DNA of 64,000 nt from SMWD01 sp002729875 (GCA_036010905.1 DASCMH010000004.1:62001-126000), one strand, 5' to 3'; positions 36,334 to 49,300 are shown, counted from the stretch's first letter. Program-made: numbers and translations. The notes: a model not told the origin generated them from the sequence alone.

Positions 36334-36900
36334 TCACAACAACCGCAAGAACTCTTCACGTGTCTGCGACTGGGCACGAAAACTACCGAGCATGCAGGAT
36401 GTCGTCATGACCGAGTTCTGTTTCTGTACCCCTCGCATCATCATGCACATATGCTGGGCCTCTATCACAACCCCTACGCCACGCGCATCGATCGAATCGT
36501 TAACACAACTCGCGATTTGTTTCGTCAGCACTTCCTGAATCTGTAACCGGCGTGCGAAATAATCGACGATACGTGCGATTTTCGACAAACCAATTACCTT
36601 GCCTTGCGGAACATAGGCAACATGACACTTGCCTATGAACGGCAACATATGATGCTCACACAACGAGTACATCTCGATATTGCTCACGATGACCATCTCA
36701 TCGGTGTCACTCGTGAATACGGCATTGTTGATCAGATCAGCAAGATTCTGCCGGTACCCGCCGGTGATAAAATGCATTGCCTTCGCGGCACGTTTGGGGG
36801 TATCGACAAGTCCTTCACGCTGCGGGTCTTCACCCATAGCCACGAGGATTTGGTGATAGCTTTCGCTCATGCGCTGTATGTTGTCATCATCTTCTGACAC
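36334..36900 (-). CDS. folE: GTP cyclohydrolase I
   Basis: An enzyme that converts GTP to 7,8-dihydroneopterin triphosphate, first step of folate and pterin synthesis. Zinc ligands are in YSLCEHHMLPF and MTTSCMLGSF, the catalytic core is RLQIQEVLTKQIA. The product is about 188 residues, short at the N-terminus relative to E. coli FolE. A GTG at 36900 with AAGGA 7 bp upstream is the best start; TTG at 36921 is less likely. It lies 75 bp after the second NRPS gene on the same strand, so it may be the last gene of that operon. Confidence 0.95.
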   Translation of the reverse strand: MSEDDDNIQRMSESYHQILVAMGEDPQREGLVDTPKRAAKAMHFITGGYRQNLADLINNAVFTSDTDEMVIVSNIEMYSLCEHHMLPFIGKCHVAYVPQGKVIGLSKIARIVDYFARRLQIQEVLTKQIASCVNDSIDARGVGVVIEAQHMCMMMRGVQKQNSVMTTSCMLGSFRAQSQTREEFLRLL

Positions 36901-36975
36901 GTCATCGTCCTTTTGCTTCAATTTGAATCTGAATGTAATGCTACGGTGGGCAACCCGACCAACGACTGATCAATA

Positions 36976-39900
36976 TCACCGGCTGACCGAAATCAACTTA
37001 TCACGACTGTCCGGGCCGGTTTCACGGCAAGACAAATGGGTCATCAACGCGGCGAACCCGGCAATCGTGGGATACTCGAACAGGTTAATCAAGGGGACCT
37101 CGATATTCAGCTGGTCTCGTATGCGGGCAATAACCCGGGTTGCGAGCAACGAATGGCCACCGAGCGAGAAGAAATCATCATGCACACCAAGCGTCTCCAG
37201 TTGTAACACTTCTTCCCAGATCGACTGCAATTTGCCCTCCAGCTCACTGCGCGCCGGCACCGGCCCAACCCCTGCCTCATGATCGAACCGGGGCTTGGGC
37301 AACGCCCCTCGTGCCACTTTGCCGTTCGCATGGCGGGGCAATTCTGCCAGCCACTCAATCGCCTGCGGCACCATATAGGCCGGCAATTGTTCTCGCAGGG
37401 CATCGAGCAAAGCGGCAGCAACCGGCTGGTCATGTGGCACGGCGGCCACCACATAGGCGATCAACCAGGGGTCACCCTGCCGCTCGACTACCGTTACCGC
37501 ACAATCGGCGACCCCGGCCAGCGTGACGAGCTGCGCCTCAATCTCGGCAGGCTCGACCCGGTGACCGCGAATATTAATCTGCTCGTCCCGTCGCCCAACA
37601 TACACGATGTGACCGTCCGGCAAGCGTCGCCCGAGATCCCCGGTGCGCAATACCGAACCGGGGCCGAAGCGCTCTGCTGTTGATTGCGGTTGTCGCCAGT
37701 AACCGGGTGACAGGCCCTGCCCTGTCAGTACAATTTCACCACACCACCCCGGCTCCCCATTATCATCCAGTAACGCTACGCTGAGACCTGCAACCGCATC
37801 GCCGATTGGCACTGACTGACCAACCAGCCGGGTATCCATATCGGCATGGAACTGCAACGCGAGCGTCGACTCGGTCAAGCCTAAGCCGTTAATAAAACGT
37901 GTGCCGCCTGCAAAGCGCGAACGATACAACTCAAAATCCGAACGCCGCACCGGTTCACCACCAAGCACTACCAGGCGCACGCTGGACAAATCGTGAGAAC
38001 AATTCAGCTCTCCGCCGAATATATAGCGATACAATGACGGTGCCGCATGTACAACCGTGATGCTATCGGCAACCAGTGCCGTGAGCAGCGCCGTATTCTC
38101 TGTCAGACTCCGGCCCCCGGCCATATTGCCGCAGCCTGAAACGTTGTATAAGCAGACCCTAGCGCCATTCAATAACGCACCGAAAATATCCTGAATAGCG
38201 GCATCATAAGCAAAACCGGACAATCCACTTAACCGATCCGCCGGGCTGAGCCCAAGCGCCTGCGAATAACGACCGACCTGGGTTACCACACCCTGGTGTG
38301 TCTGCATGACACCTTTTGGTGCCCCGGTCGACCCGGATGTATAAATAATGCAGGCCAGGGCATCAGCCTCAATCGTGACCTGCGGATCGTCGGCAGTCAC
38401 TTTTCCATCAAGCTCGATAACCGGTAACAGCAATGCTGACAGTAAGTGAGCCTTATCGACAAGGAGTGGATCGGTGACTATCGCGCCAAGGCCGGCATCG
38501 CGTGCGATCGCGACCAGTCGAGTATCCGGCCAGGACGGATCGAGCGGCACCCAGGCATAACCGGCTTTCAGGATACCCACCAAAGCGACGACCAGCGGCG
38601 TATCCGGTGCAGCTATCAGGCCAATGCGCGGCACCTCCGAATCCATGGTCAGTTCGAGCGACAGCAGGCGTACAGCCAACCTGTTGGCCTGCTGATTGAC
38701 CTCCCCATAACTTAAGCTGCTGCGACCTGAGCTTACGGCAATAGCCTTGGGTGTCCGGCTCAACCAGGTGCCAAAATGGGTCAGGATGTTACCCGTCCAG
38801 TCTGCCCGCTCGATTCGCTGCGGCACAGCCAGCGAAGGTAATTCGTTTAAGCGAAGATCCGCATCAGCAACAAAAGTTTCCAGGAGCAGCACATAGTAAT
38901 CAGTGAATTCACTGACCGTAGCTGCGGTAAACAGATCGGAATTGTATTCAAAGTGAGCGAACAAACCACCCTCATCACTGTGCTGTAACTCGCTGATGCT
39001 GACGGTCAGGTCAAATTTAGCCAGCCCACGATCGATGCCTATTGGTGTCGCATCAAGCGCATCAAAATCAGCCACCTGCACCGGTTCATTGTGCAGGTTG
39101 AACATGACCTGGAAAATTGGCGTACGTCCTGTATTTCGTTCAGGGCTTAACTCATCGACAAGTTTTTCAAACGGCAGATCCTGGTGCGCATAGGCGTCAA
39201 GAGATTCCCTGCGAACCCGTGCAAGCAACTCGCGAAAGGTCGGATTCCCGTCAAGCCGGGTGCGCAATACAAGCGTGTTGATGAAAAAACCGATCAGGCC
39301 TTCGAGTTCGGTTCGTTCGCGCCCTGCAATCGGAGTTCCGAAAACCACGTCGCGGGTACCGGCATACCGCCCCAGGACCAGCGCAAATACTGCAGCCAGA
39401 ACCATAAACAGCGTACTGCCCTCTTGTCGGGCAAGATCAGCAAGTGCATCTGCCAGTTCGGCCTTCAATGACCGTGAGACTTTCGCTCCGCGATGAGACT
39501 GAACGGCCGGTCGTGGCCGGTCGGTCGGCAGTTCCAGCACCGCCGGTACACCTTCGAGTTGTGCCCGCCAATAGTTGATCTGCCGCGACAGCTCCGCACC
39601 GGTTAACCGGTCACGTTGCCAGACCGCATAGTCGGCATACTGCACGGTCAATGGTGCCCATGACGGCAGCTCGGCATGCCTGAATGCATTGTAAGCCGCA
39701 GCTAACTCATTAAATAAGACAGACATCGACCAGCCGTCAGCGATGATGTGATGAATAACCACCAGCAGCACTTGCTCGTGCCTGCCGGTGGTGACGATAT
39801 GCACGCGTATCAATGGTCCGCTATCAAGCGCAAATGGATGCTTGGCCAGGCCATTCAACTGAGCCTGCAATTCACCCTCCGGCGCTGCCGGCAACATCGT

Positions 39901-42900
39901 GAATTCAACATCCACCATTAGTTCATCGGCGATCCGTTGCTGTGGCACACCGCCGTCATCGGTAAACGTAGTTCGCAAGATCTCGTGCCGCGCCACCAGC
40001 GCCTGCACAGCGGCTTTAAGTGCATTGTGATCAAGTTCACCAGCCAGATGCTGACACCAGGCCAGGTTATAGGCACTGCTGCCCGGCTCCAGTTGATCGA
40101 GAAACCAGAGCCGCTGCTGCATCAGAGATGCAGGCGCCTGCGTGTGAAGATGTATATCCCGTGGCAACAGCTGACCAGCACGACCGTTAAACTCAAATGC
40201 ACAACGATTCGTCTCGTCTGATTCAATTAAGCCCGCCAGACCGGCCACCGTCGGCTCATCGAATAATGTGCGCAACGGCAGTTCAACGGCCAGCACATCA
40301 CGGATACGCGCTACCAGTTGGGTTGCCAGCAATGAATGGCCCCCGACAGTGAAGAAGTTATCGTTGACACCAACTTCGGGCAAGCCGAGCAGATCAGCAA
40401 ACAAACTGGCCAGCGCCGCCTGCAACGATCCATTGGGTGCACCCCGGGCAGCTGTGCTATTGAGCCCTGCAATGACAACCGGATCAGGTGCCGGTAGCTG
40501 GCGACGATCGATCTTGCCATTCGGCGTCAGCGGCAAGCTTTCGAGTTCGACAAATAATGACGGCAGCATGTAAGCCGGCAATTGATCACGTAATGCAACA
40601 CGCAGCGCATCAACATCGAGCGGTGTAACCACCGGTACGACATAGGCAACCAGCCGCTCATTACTGAGCGCCACAACCGCCGCACGGATGCCGGCAAGAT
40701 CACCCAGCACCGCCTCGATCTCACCGAGTTCAATCCGGAAACCACGTAATTTGACCTGTCGATCAGTTCGCCCCAGCAGTTCAAGCTTGCCATCACTGCG
40801 AATCCGCGCCAGGTCCCCGGTACGATAAAGCCTGTCACCCGGTCGCACCGGATCGGCAACAAAATGTTCGGCGCTCAGTTCCGTACGTTCGTGATAACCG
40901 TCTGCCAGCCCCTGGCCGCCGATATAAAGTTCACCGACAACCCCGACCGGTACCGGCCCCATACTGCCATCGAGAACCCGGATGATTGTATTGGCTATTG
41001 GCCGACCGATGCTAATTGGCACGGATGCATCAAGAAGTCGCTCACAGGTTGACCAGATTGTCGTCTCGGTCGGACCGTACATATTCCACAATTCGCCGCC
41101 TGAATCGAGTAACTGCCTGGCGAGCCCCGGGTCAAGTGATTCGCCGCCACACAGGATGCGAAGACCCGGCAAACCGCTCCAACCGGTATTGCACAGCAGG
41201 CGCCAGGTCGCCGGTGTCGCCTGCATGATCGTCGCTCGGCTTTCCTGCAGCAGCGCGCTGAGTGCAGGGCCATCGCCGGTGATCTCGGCAGGTGCGATGA
41301 TAACGGTGGCACCAACGGTTAGCGGCAATAACAACTCGAGCACGGCAATATCAAAACTCAAGGTAGTAACAGCAAGCAACCGATCAGCCGCCTCGATGCC
41401 GGGCTCAGTCGCCATGCTAAGCAGGAAGTTCACCACCGCATGCTGTGAGATGCGCACACCTTTTGGTCTGCCCGTAGAACCCGAGGTATAGATCAGGTAG
41501 GCAACCGACGCATCGGGCGCAACTGCTTTGCCAGTGCATTCAACAACAGGCATCCGGATTTCAGCAATCCGACCGTCATCGGTCAGCAATACAATTGCAC
41601 CGTTGAATGGCGGCAAGAATCCGCTGACGGCTGCTTGCGTTATCAGGATGCCGGCATCCGAATCATCGAGCATATACCGGATGCGCTGAGCAGGGTATGT
41701 CAGGTCCAGCGGCAGGTAGCCGGCACCGGATTGCAACACCCCGAGCACCGCCGTCATCATAACCGGCGCTCTTTCGGTGCAAACCGCGATATACGGGCTT
41801 GTCACCCGCGGTAACAACTCGACCAGGCACTCTGCCAGCGCTGCCGCACGCGCATCCAGCTTGCTGTAAGTCCATTGCTGACCTGCAAACTCAAGCGCGA
41901 TCGCATCCGGTATCCGCTGCGTCTGTGCACTGATCAGTCCGTACACGGTCAATCGCTCATCAACTGCCCGTTTGTTCCCGGTGGTTACTGTGCATAGATC
42001 ATGGCGTTGTTGCGCCGACAATAAGTCCAGCTTATCGATCGACCGCTCCGGATCCTGGGTGATTGCCTGCAATAAGATTTGATAACTTTCAGCCAGGCGA
42101 TCTATGCTTTGCTGGTCAAACAGATCCGTGTTGTACTCAAGATTTACCCATAACTCATCTTCATATTCATGTGCCGATACCGTCAGGTCGAACTTTGCGG
42201 TTTCGACCGGGCCCGCCTCACCCGGCTCTATTTCGAGACCATGGATGGGTTGCGCCTCCCATGGCGTGTTGTGCAGAATAAACATGGTCTGGAATAATGG
42301 CGAGCGAGCCTGATCGCGAACCGGTTGCAACGCTTCAACAAGTTTCTCAAAGGGCAATTCCTGATGTGCAAACGCGGCCAGCGTCGTACTGCGCACCCGC
42401 GCCAGTAATTCCAGAAACCCCGGCCGACCGGATAAATCGGTACGCAGTACGAGTGTATTCACGAACAGGCCAACCAGTCCTTCAAGCTCGGTGCGCCGCC
42501 GACCGGCAATCGGTGACCCCACACAAATATCATCCTGACCGGTATAGCGTGACAGCAACACATTGAATGCCGCGAGCATAACCATAAACAGCGTACATGA
42601 TTGGTCACGAGCCAGTTTATTGAGTGCCATCATCAGGCTGGCCGGCATAACGCGGGTCAGGCGACTGCCATTGTAGGTCTGCTGTGGCGGCCGCGGCCGA
42701 TCCGCCGGTAACCACAACTCTGCCGGAGCATCAGCCAGTGCGGCACGCCAGAATTTGAGTTGCCGTTCCAGTTCAGGACCTGCCAGCCAGTTACGTTGCC
42801 AGACCGTGTAATCGGCATATTGCACCGGCAGTTCACTTAATTGTGGTCGCTCACCGGCGACCAGTGCAGCGTAACAACTGGCCAGGTCGCGGAACAAAAC

Positions 42901-43338
42901 GCCCGATGACCAGGCATCCGACACAATATGGTGGCAAAGCACCAACAACAGGTGTTCTGTCGCAGAAATGCATAACACATGCACTCGAAACAGCGGGCCC
43001 TTCTCAAGATCAAACGGTTCAGCTGCCAACTCACCAACCTGTGCGTGTAACACAGCACGGCCCGATCCGGTTAGCTCGTGCCATTGCACCGGCACCCGGG
43101 CGGCAGCGGTAATCACCTGCAACGGCTCTCCACCACGATCCGTAAAAGTTGTTCGCAGCGATTCATGTCGGTCAACCACCAGATTGACGGCGTCCTGCAA
43201 GCTGCAGCGATCGAGCGAACCGGTCAAACTAACCGGTAACCGGATCGTATAGACGGTACCGGGTCCTTCAAGTTGATCGAGAAACCACAGCCGCTGTTGC
43301 GCAAACGACAACGGAAATTCATACCGCTCGGTACTCAT
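36976..43338 (-). CDS. NRPS, two modules: C-A-T-C-A-T, no release domain
   Basis: A 2120-residue NRPS. Module 5: C (~1-440, HHIVSDA at 136-142 in place of HHxxxDG), A (~465-950) and T (GGHS). Module 6: C (~1085-1520, HHIIADGW), A (~1540-2020) and T (GGHS). Hand-aligned specificity residues for module 5 read DILQLGMIWK, close to the published glycine code. Module 6 reads DAQHVGGLAK, for which I have no match. There is no thioesterase, reductase or condensation-like terminal domain; the protein ends just after the last T domain. The start overlaps the preceding NRPS stop (ATGA), so the two are translated together. Confidence 0.95.
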   Translation of the reverse strand: MSTERYEFPLSFAQQRLWFLDQLEGPGTVYTIRLPVSLTGSLDRCSLQDAVNLVVDRHESLRTTFTDRGGEPLQVITAAARVPVQWHELTGSGRAVLHAQVGELAAEPFDLEKGPLFRVHVLCISATEHLLLVLCHHIVSDAWSSGVLFRDLASCYAALVAGERPQLSELPVQYADYTVWQRNWLAGPELERQLKFWRAALADAPAELWLPADRPRPPQQTYNGSRLTRVMPASLMMALNKLARDQSCTLFMVMLAAFNVLLSRYTGQDDICVGSPIAGRRRTELEGLVGLFVNTLVLRTDLSGRPGFLELLARVRSTTLAAFAHQELPFEKLVEALQPVRDQARSPLFQTMFILHNTPWEAQPIHGLEIEPGEAGPVETAKFDLTVSAHEYEDELWVNLEYNTDLFDQQSIDRLAESYQILLQAITQDPERSIDKLDLLSAQQRHDLCTVTTGNKRAVDERLTVYGLISAQTQRIPDAIALEFAGQQWTYSKLDARAAALAECLVELLPRVTSPYIAVCTERAPVMMTAVLGVLQSGAGYLPLDLTYPAQRIRYMLDDSDAGILITQAAVSGFLPPFNGAIVLLTDDGRIAEIRMPVVECTGKAVAPDASVAYLIYTSGSTGRPKGVRISQHAVVNFLLSMATEPGIEAADRLLAVTTLSFDIAVLELLLPLTVGATVIIAPAEITGDGPALSALLQESRATIMQATPATWRLLCNTGWSGLPGLRILCGGESLDPGLARQLLDSGGELWNMYGPTETTIWSTCERLLDASVPISIGRPIANTIIRVLDGSMGPVPVGVVGELYIGGQGLADGYHERTELSAEHFVADPVRPGDRLYRTGDLARIRSDGKLELLGRTDRQVKLRGFRIELGEIEAVLGDLAGIRAAVVALSNERLVAYVVPVVTPLDVDALRVALRDQLPAYMLPSLFVELESLPLTPNGKIDRRQLPAPDPVVIAGLNSTAARGAPNGSLQAALASLFADLLGLPEVGVNDNFFTVGGHSLLATQLVARIRDVLAVELPLRTLFDEPTVAGLAGLIESDETNRCAFEFNGRAGQLLPRDIHLHTQAPASLMQQRLWFLDQLEPGSSAYNLAWCQHLAGELDHNALKAAVQALVARHEILRTTFTDDGGVPQQRIADELMVDVEFTMLPAAPEGELQAQLNGLAKHPFALDSGPLIRVHIVTTGRHEQVLLVVIHHIIADGWSMSVLFNELAAAYNAFRHAELPSWAPLTVQYADYAVWQRDRLTGAELSRQINYWRAQLEGVPAVLELPTDRPRPAVQSHRGAKVSRSLKAELADALADLARQEGSTLFMVLAAVFALVLGRYAGTRDVVFGTPIAGRERTELEGLIGFFINTLVLRTRLDGNPTFRELLARVRRESLDAYAHQDLPFEKLVDELSPERNTGRTPIFQVMFNLHNEPVQVADFDALDATPIGIDRGLAKFDLTVSISELQHSDEGGLFAHFEYNSDLFTAATVSEFTDYYVLLLETFVADADLRLNELPSLAVPQRIERADWTGNILTHFGTWLSRTPKAIAVSSGRSSLSYGEVNQQANRLAVRLLSLELTMDSEVPRIGLIAAPDTPLVVALVGILKAGYAWVPLDPSWPDTRLVAIARDAGLGAIVTDPLLVDKAHLLSALLLPVIELDGKVTADDPQVTIEADALACIIYTSGSTGAPKGVMQTHQGVVTQVGRYSQALGLSPADRLSGLSGFAYDAAIQDIFGALLNGARVCLYNVSGCGNMAGGRSLTENTALLTALVADSITVVHAAPSLYRYIFGGELNCSHDLSSVRLVVLGGEPVRRSDFELYRSRFAGGTRFINGLGLTESTLALQFHADMDTRLVGQSVPIGDAVAGLSVALLDDNGEPGWCGEIVLTGQGLSPGYWRQPQSTAERFGPGSVLRTGDLGRRLPDGHIVYVGRRDEQINIRGHRVEPAEIEAQLVTLAGVADCAVTVVERQGDPWLIAYVVAAVPHDQPVAAALLDALREQLPAYMVPQAIEWLAELPRHANGKVARGALPKPRFDHEAGVGPVPARSELEGKLQSIWEEVLQLETLGVHDDFFSLGGHSLLATRVIARIRDQLNIEVPLINLFEYPTIAGFAALMTHLSCRETGPDSRDKLISVSR

Positions 43339-46300
43339 GAACTGCGCCGATTATGTCTTGGAATGCGCGTCAGTGCGGGCTCCTGATGATCCTGCCGAAT
43401 TGATTCGATGAGCTCCGCAAGCCCGGCCACGGTCGGCGCATCAAAAAGACCGGCCAGCGGGATTTCAAGATCCAGCTGGTCGCGAATCCGGGCAATAACC
43501 CGGGTTGCAAGTAACGAGTGCCCACCGAGCGCAAAGAAATCATCGTTTACGCCGAGAGTCTCCCGTTGCAGCAGGTCACCCCAGATCGACACCAGTTCAA
43601 CTTCAAGTGCAGTACGCGCGGCTGCGGACTCCGCCACAGGAGTACGCAGCGGTGCGGGTAACTCATGTCTTGCCAGTTTACCACTGGTTAGCCTCGGCAA
43701 TACTTCCAGGCAATCAAATGACTGCGGCAACATGTATGCCGGCAATCGTTCGGCCAGCGCGGCGCGCAAATTGCCCGCCTGCAGTTCAACCCCCGGCGCC
43801 GGCACGATATAGGCGGCCAGCCACGTATCGTCATCCCGCTGCCAGATCCTGGCCGCGCTGTCAGCCACCCCTGATAATGCACACAAGGTTGCCTCTATTT
43901 CAGCCAGTTCCACACGGTAACCACGCACATTAATCTGCGCATCACGCCGGCCTGCAAATATCATCTGGCCATCAGGCCGGCGATAAGCAATATCACCGGT
44001 GAGAAAACTCGACCGGGAACCGGAACCCTGCGTATTCAGCGTCGTCTGCCCCCAGTAGCCCGGTGATAACCCCGTACCGCTCAGCACAATCTCCCCATAC
44101 CAGCTCGATGTGCCCGACTCATCAATAAGGTCAACCTCAAGGCCGGCGACCGGCATACCAAGCGGTATCTGTTGTCCATGCAACGGCGTGTCATGATCCG
44201 CCATGAACTGCAGCGCGACAGTCGATTCGGTCAGCCCGAATCCATTCACAAATTGGGTTCCGCGGGCGAAATACTGTTGGTACAACTCGAAGTCTGAACG
44301 TCGCACGGGTTCACCGCCCAGTACGACAGTACGTATCGACGATAAATCACGAGTATTCTCACCATTGTCATGATCACTGAAAAGGTATCGAAACAGAGAA
44401 GGCGTCGCATGCATGACAGTAGTCGATACGCTTGCCAGTTGCTCGAGTACGGCCGACTGTTCAAACAGATGCTGGTCACTGCCGCGTACCGCCAGCGGGC
44501 ATAGCGTTGCCCCGTTCAGCAAGGCGCCGAAAATATCCTGAATCGCTGCGTCGTAGGCGTACCCCGATAACCCGCTTAACCGGTCTGACGAGGCCAGGCG
44601 TAACGCCCTGCTGTAACGCCCGACCTGGATCACGACACCGCTGTGGGTTTGCATCACCCCCTTGGGTGTACCGGTCGAACCCGAAGTGTAGATAATGCAA
44701 GCCAGCGCATCCGCTGCGATACTCACCTCTGGGTCGCTGGCCACTGCGCACTCAGTTATATCAACGAGGGAACCACACAACCCTTCTGCCTGTTGCCTGT
44801 GCAGCGGGTCAGTCACAACCGCTGCAAGGCCTGCATCGGCTGCAATACTCTTCAGGCGCGCAGCGGGCCAGGCAGGATCGAGTGGCACCCAGATGCAGCC
44901 GGCCTTGAGAATGCCAAACAACCCGGCCACCAGCCTTTGATCGTAGCCACATAACAAACCAATGCGCGGCGACTCTGCATCAGGCGACAGTAATATTGAC
45001 AACAGCTGTTGCGCCACACCATTGGCCTGTGCATTTAATGCTGCATAACTCAGCATGGCATCAGTTGTACGCACGGCAATGGCCTGCGGAGCCCGTTGCA
45101 CCTGGGCAGCAAATCGCTCAACAAGATGCCCCGTCCAGTCGGGTTGCGCAATCGATGCGGGTATTGTGCCAACTCTGCTCAGGCGAATACCCACATCCCG
45201 GGATACTGCCGTCAGTATCGTCTCATAGTAATGGGCAAATGCCGCAACCGTAGCGGTATCGAATAAGTCCGGGTTGTAACCGAATCCACACTGCAACTCT
45301 CCATCACGTTCGGCTACATGCACGCTGAGATCAAACTTTGTCGTATTACTACTGACATTGATCGATTCAACCTCCAGACCATCAGGTGTAAAAGGATTTA
45401 CCGGTTGATTATGAACAGCGAACAATACCTGCACGATCGGGTTATAACTGCGGCTGCGCCGCGGGCGTAGTATTTCAACCAGTTTTTCGAAAGGCAGATC
45501 CTGATGTGCATAAGCATCAAGTGCCGTTTGCTTAACCCGCCCGAGCAATTCACGAAATGTCGGGTTCCCGTCAACGGAAGTACGCATCACGAGCGTGTTA
45601 ACGAAAAATCCAATCAGACCTTCAAGTTCCGTTCGGCTGCGCCCGGCAATCGGCGTAGCAACGACGACATCAGTGGCTCCGGCAAAACGCGCCAGGGCAA
45701 TATCAAATGCAGCCATTAACACCATAAACAGGGTGCAATTTTCACTACGCCCGACAGCATGCAATGCTGCCGTCAGTCCGCCCGGCACGCTGAGCTCAAA
45801 CCAGGCGCCCGCATGAGTCTGCAGCGCCGGACGGGGCCGATCGATCGGCAATTCAAGCAGTTCCGGCGCCCCGGCCAACTGGTTACACCAGTAATCGCTC
45901 TGGCGAGCAAGTTCAGCGCCCGTTAGCTGTTCTCGCTGCCAGACCGCGTAATCGGCATATTGCACCGGCAACCCCGCAGCACCTGGCGCTGCCCAGCCCG
46001 GTAACTCGCCGCGCCGAGCGGCGTTATAGGCCTGCGACAACTCATCAAATAACACCGACATTGACCAACCGTCGGCAATGATGTGGTGAATAACCAGCAA
46101 CAGGATGTGCTGGTCCGGCCCACACTCGATTAAATGTACACGCAGCAGTGGCCCCGACCTCAGATCAAATGGCAACGCAATCAAATCCTCAAGCCGCCAG
46201 GAAGATCCGCAATACTCAACGCTTACCGGCATGCTTGCAGCGATATGCTGCAGCGGCTCGGCTGCGGGGGAACTCTCCGGAACAGCAATTGTTGTGCGCA

Positions 46301-49300
46301 GGCTGTCGTGCCGGGCAACCAGCGCATCAACAGCTTGTGATAAAGCCGGGCGATCCAGCGCACCGGTCAGACGAACCGACCAATGCAGATGATAAGCCGG
46401 GTTGTCCGGCTCCAGCATGGCAAGAAACCAGAGCCTCTGCTGCATGAGCGATACCGGCGCAGTACCGGATGCATTGCGCTGAACCGGGCGCAGCGGTGGC
46501 GGTGCGCGGCCAAGCTGACGACCTATGGCCGCGACGAGTCCCGTAATCGTCGGGTCTTCAAATAACGCGCGTAGCGGCAACTCGATGTTAAGCACATCAC
46601 GAATTCGTGAAACAAGTTGTGTGGCAAGCAGTGAATGTCCGCCCCGGTCAAAGAAACTGTCATGCACGCCAATGTCCGTAATACCGAGAACATCCCGATA
46701 CAACTCAAGTAACACTGCCTCAACCGGTCCGGTCGGTTCGACATGGGTCGACACATGTCGAAGGTACTGCTCCGGAACCGGCAACCTGTTTCGATCAACC
46801 TTACCATTCGGTGTAACCGGCAATGCATCGAGTTCAACAAACTGTACCGGCACCATGTAATCAGGCAACTGGCTACGTAATGCCACGCGCAATGCATCAA
46901 CATTGATTGACCCGGATGCCGTCACGACGTAAGCAACAAGACGCCGGTCTCTTGCAACGCTATCGATAACAACTGCGGCGGCGACAATGGAAGGCTGACA
47001 AGACAAGGCAGCCTCGATATCACCGAGCTCAATTCTAAAGCCGCGTAACTTGACTTGCCGATCCATGCGACCGAGGAGAACCAATGTGCCGTCACTGTGA
47101 TAGCGGACGCGGTCACCGGTACGATATAACCTGCCGTCAGGCACAAATGGATCAGTGACAAACCGTTCTGCCGTGAGCACCGGATCACCCACATAACCGG
47201 TTGCGACACCCGCACCGCCGATGCAGAGCTCACCGGGAACGCCGGGCGGCACCAGGCGCAACTCGGGATCACAAACATAAACCCGACTTCCCGCAAAGGG
47301 CCGGCCGATTGGCATGCAGCCTTCAATCATGACATATTTTTTCATGTCACCGAGTGCTTCAAAGAAAGTACTGTCAATGGTTGTTTCAGCCGTACCGTAG
47401 GAATTGACCACCCGCGTATGCGGACCGACGACAGCTGTGAGCGCAGCAAATTCTGACCCATACCAGCTGTCTGAACCGACGGCGAGGAGTCGCATGAAAG
47501 CAAGGTCTGCGCCGGATTCTTCAAGCCAGGCAAGCAGGCCACGTAACACGGCCGGTACAAATTCGGCACAAGTTATATGCCGGTCGCGCAACAAGGCATA
47601 CAGCCGTGCCGGTTCGAGCAAATCAAAGCGCGGGCACAACACGAGGCTAGCACCGGAGCACAGCGCACGAATCCAGTCACCGGTAAAAACATCAAAGGAG
47701 AAACTCGCCATTTGCAGATGCCGATCATCTGCCGAGAGGGTGTAGGCATCCTGCCACGCGCAACAGATTGCGGCGAGATTACCGTGTGTCACGGCTACCG
47801 CTTTCGGTGTTCCGGTGGACCCTGAGGTAAACAATGCATAAGCCGGATCGGCAAGCTGTGGCTGATAAACCTGACGGCTTAAGCCAGCCCCTGCCAGGCC
47901 GCCATAATCCTCATCAAGCAGGATCGTCGGCACGCTGACAAATGACAAAGCCGAAGCCGTCGTCGCCTGGGCAATCAGTGCCCGGGGCCCTACTACGGCG
48001 AACATATCGGCCAGGCGTGCCGCAGGATAGTCCGCATCAAGCGGAACATACGCACAACCAGCTTTCAGAACGCCGAGTACCGCAACCAGCAGGTTAACCG
48101 ACCGATCGAGACAAACCGCAACATAAGCGCCCGGCTCGATATCCAGACCATACAGCCGGTCGGCCACACAATTTGCCTGCCGGTCGAGCTCGGCGTAAGT
48201 CAGTCGATCGTGCCCACATTCGACAGCCAGTAACGCAGGTTGCCGGTCGACCCAGGATTCGAACAACGCAAGTACCGATTGCACTTGTTCGGTCTGCATA
48301 CCATCCGACTGAAGATTAGAAAATCGGGCAGCGGGCGAATTCAACACATCGAGCAACACAGCGTGCTCGTCCGGCGGCCACAACGGTAATGCCGAGACCG
48401 GTGTGTCCGCTGCATCGATAATCACTTTTAACAGGTAATCAAAGTAGGTCGCGATTCGTTCAATCGTTTGCCGGTCGAACAGATCACGATCGTATTCAAA
48501 GACGAAGTCCAGCCCATCCGTACGCTCACCAACATTCAGGGTCAGATCGAAAGTCGACACGCCGTGATCCTGCAAGCGTCCGGTGCGCATACGAACTCCG
48601 GCTACGTTTCGCGTCCGGTCAGGAATCGGTGTCATGTTGAACATGACCTGGAACACCGGCGCATGACTCAGGGTCCTATCCGGTCGCAGCGATTCCACGA
48701 GTCGCTCGAAAGGAAGGTCCTGATTAGCCTGTGAATCGAGAATCGTGCGTCGCACACGCGACAGTAAAGTACCAAAGGTTGGATTGTCGGTCAGATCCGT
48801 GCGCAACGCGACGGTGTTGACGAACAAACCGATCAATCCATCGAGCTCATACCAGGATCGGCCGGCAATCGGCGAACCGACCACAATATCCGTCTGCCCG
48901 GAATAACGGCTTAACAGGACATCGAATGTCCCCAGCAGAACCATGAACAGGGTACACCGATGACGACGCCCGAATACGCGCAGCATCTCGGCACGTTCGC
49001 CGGACAATTCACGCCATAACCAGGCGCCACGAAACATTTGTTCAGCCGGTCGTGGTCGGTCGGTCGGCAACTCAAGTGCCGGCGGCACATCGCGCAGTTG
49101 CTCAATCCAATAGTCCAGCTGGGCATCAAGTTCGGGACGCTTGACAGCATGGTGCTGCCACAGGGAAAAATCTGCATACTGGATTGGCAATGCGGGTAAT
49201 ACCGGCTCACGGCCATCGGCCACGCAGCCGTAGAGGGTTGCCAGTTCATCAATAAAGATCGCGTTCGACAGACCATCGCTGACAATATGATGAATAACGA

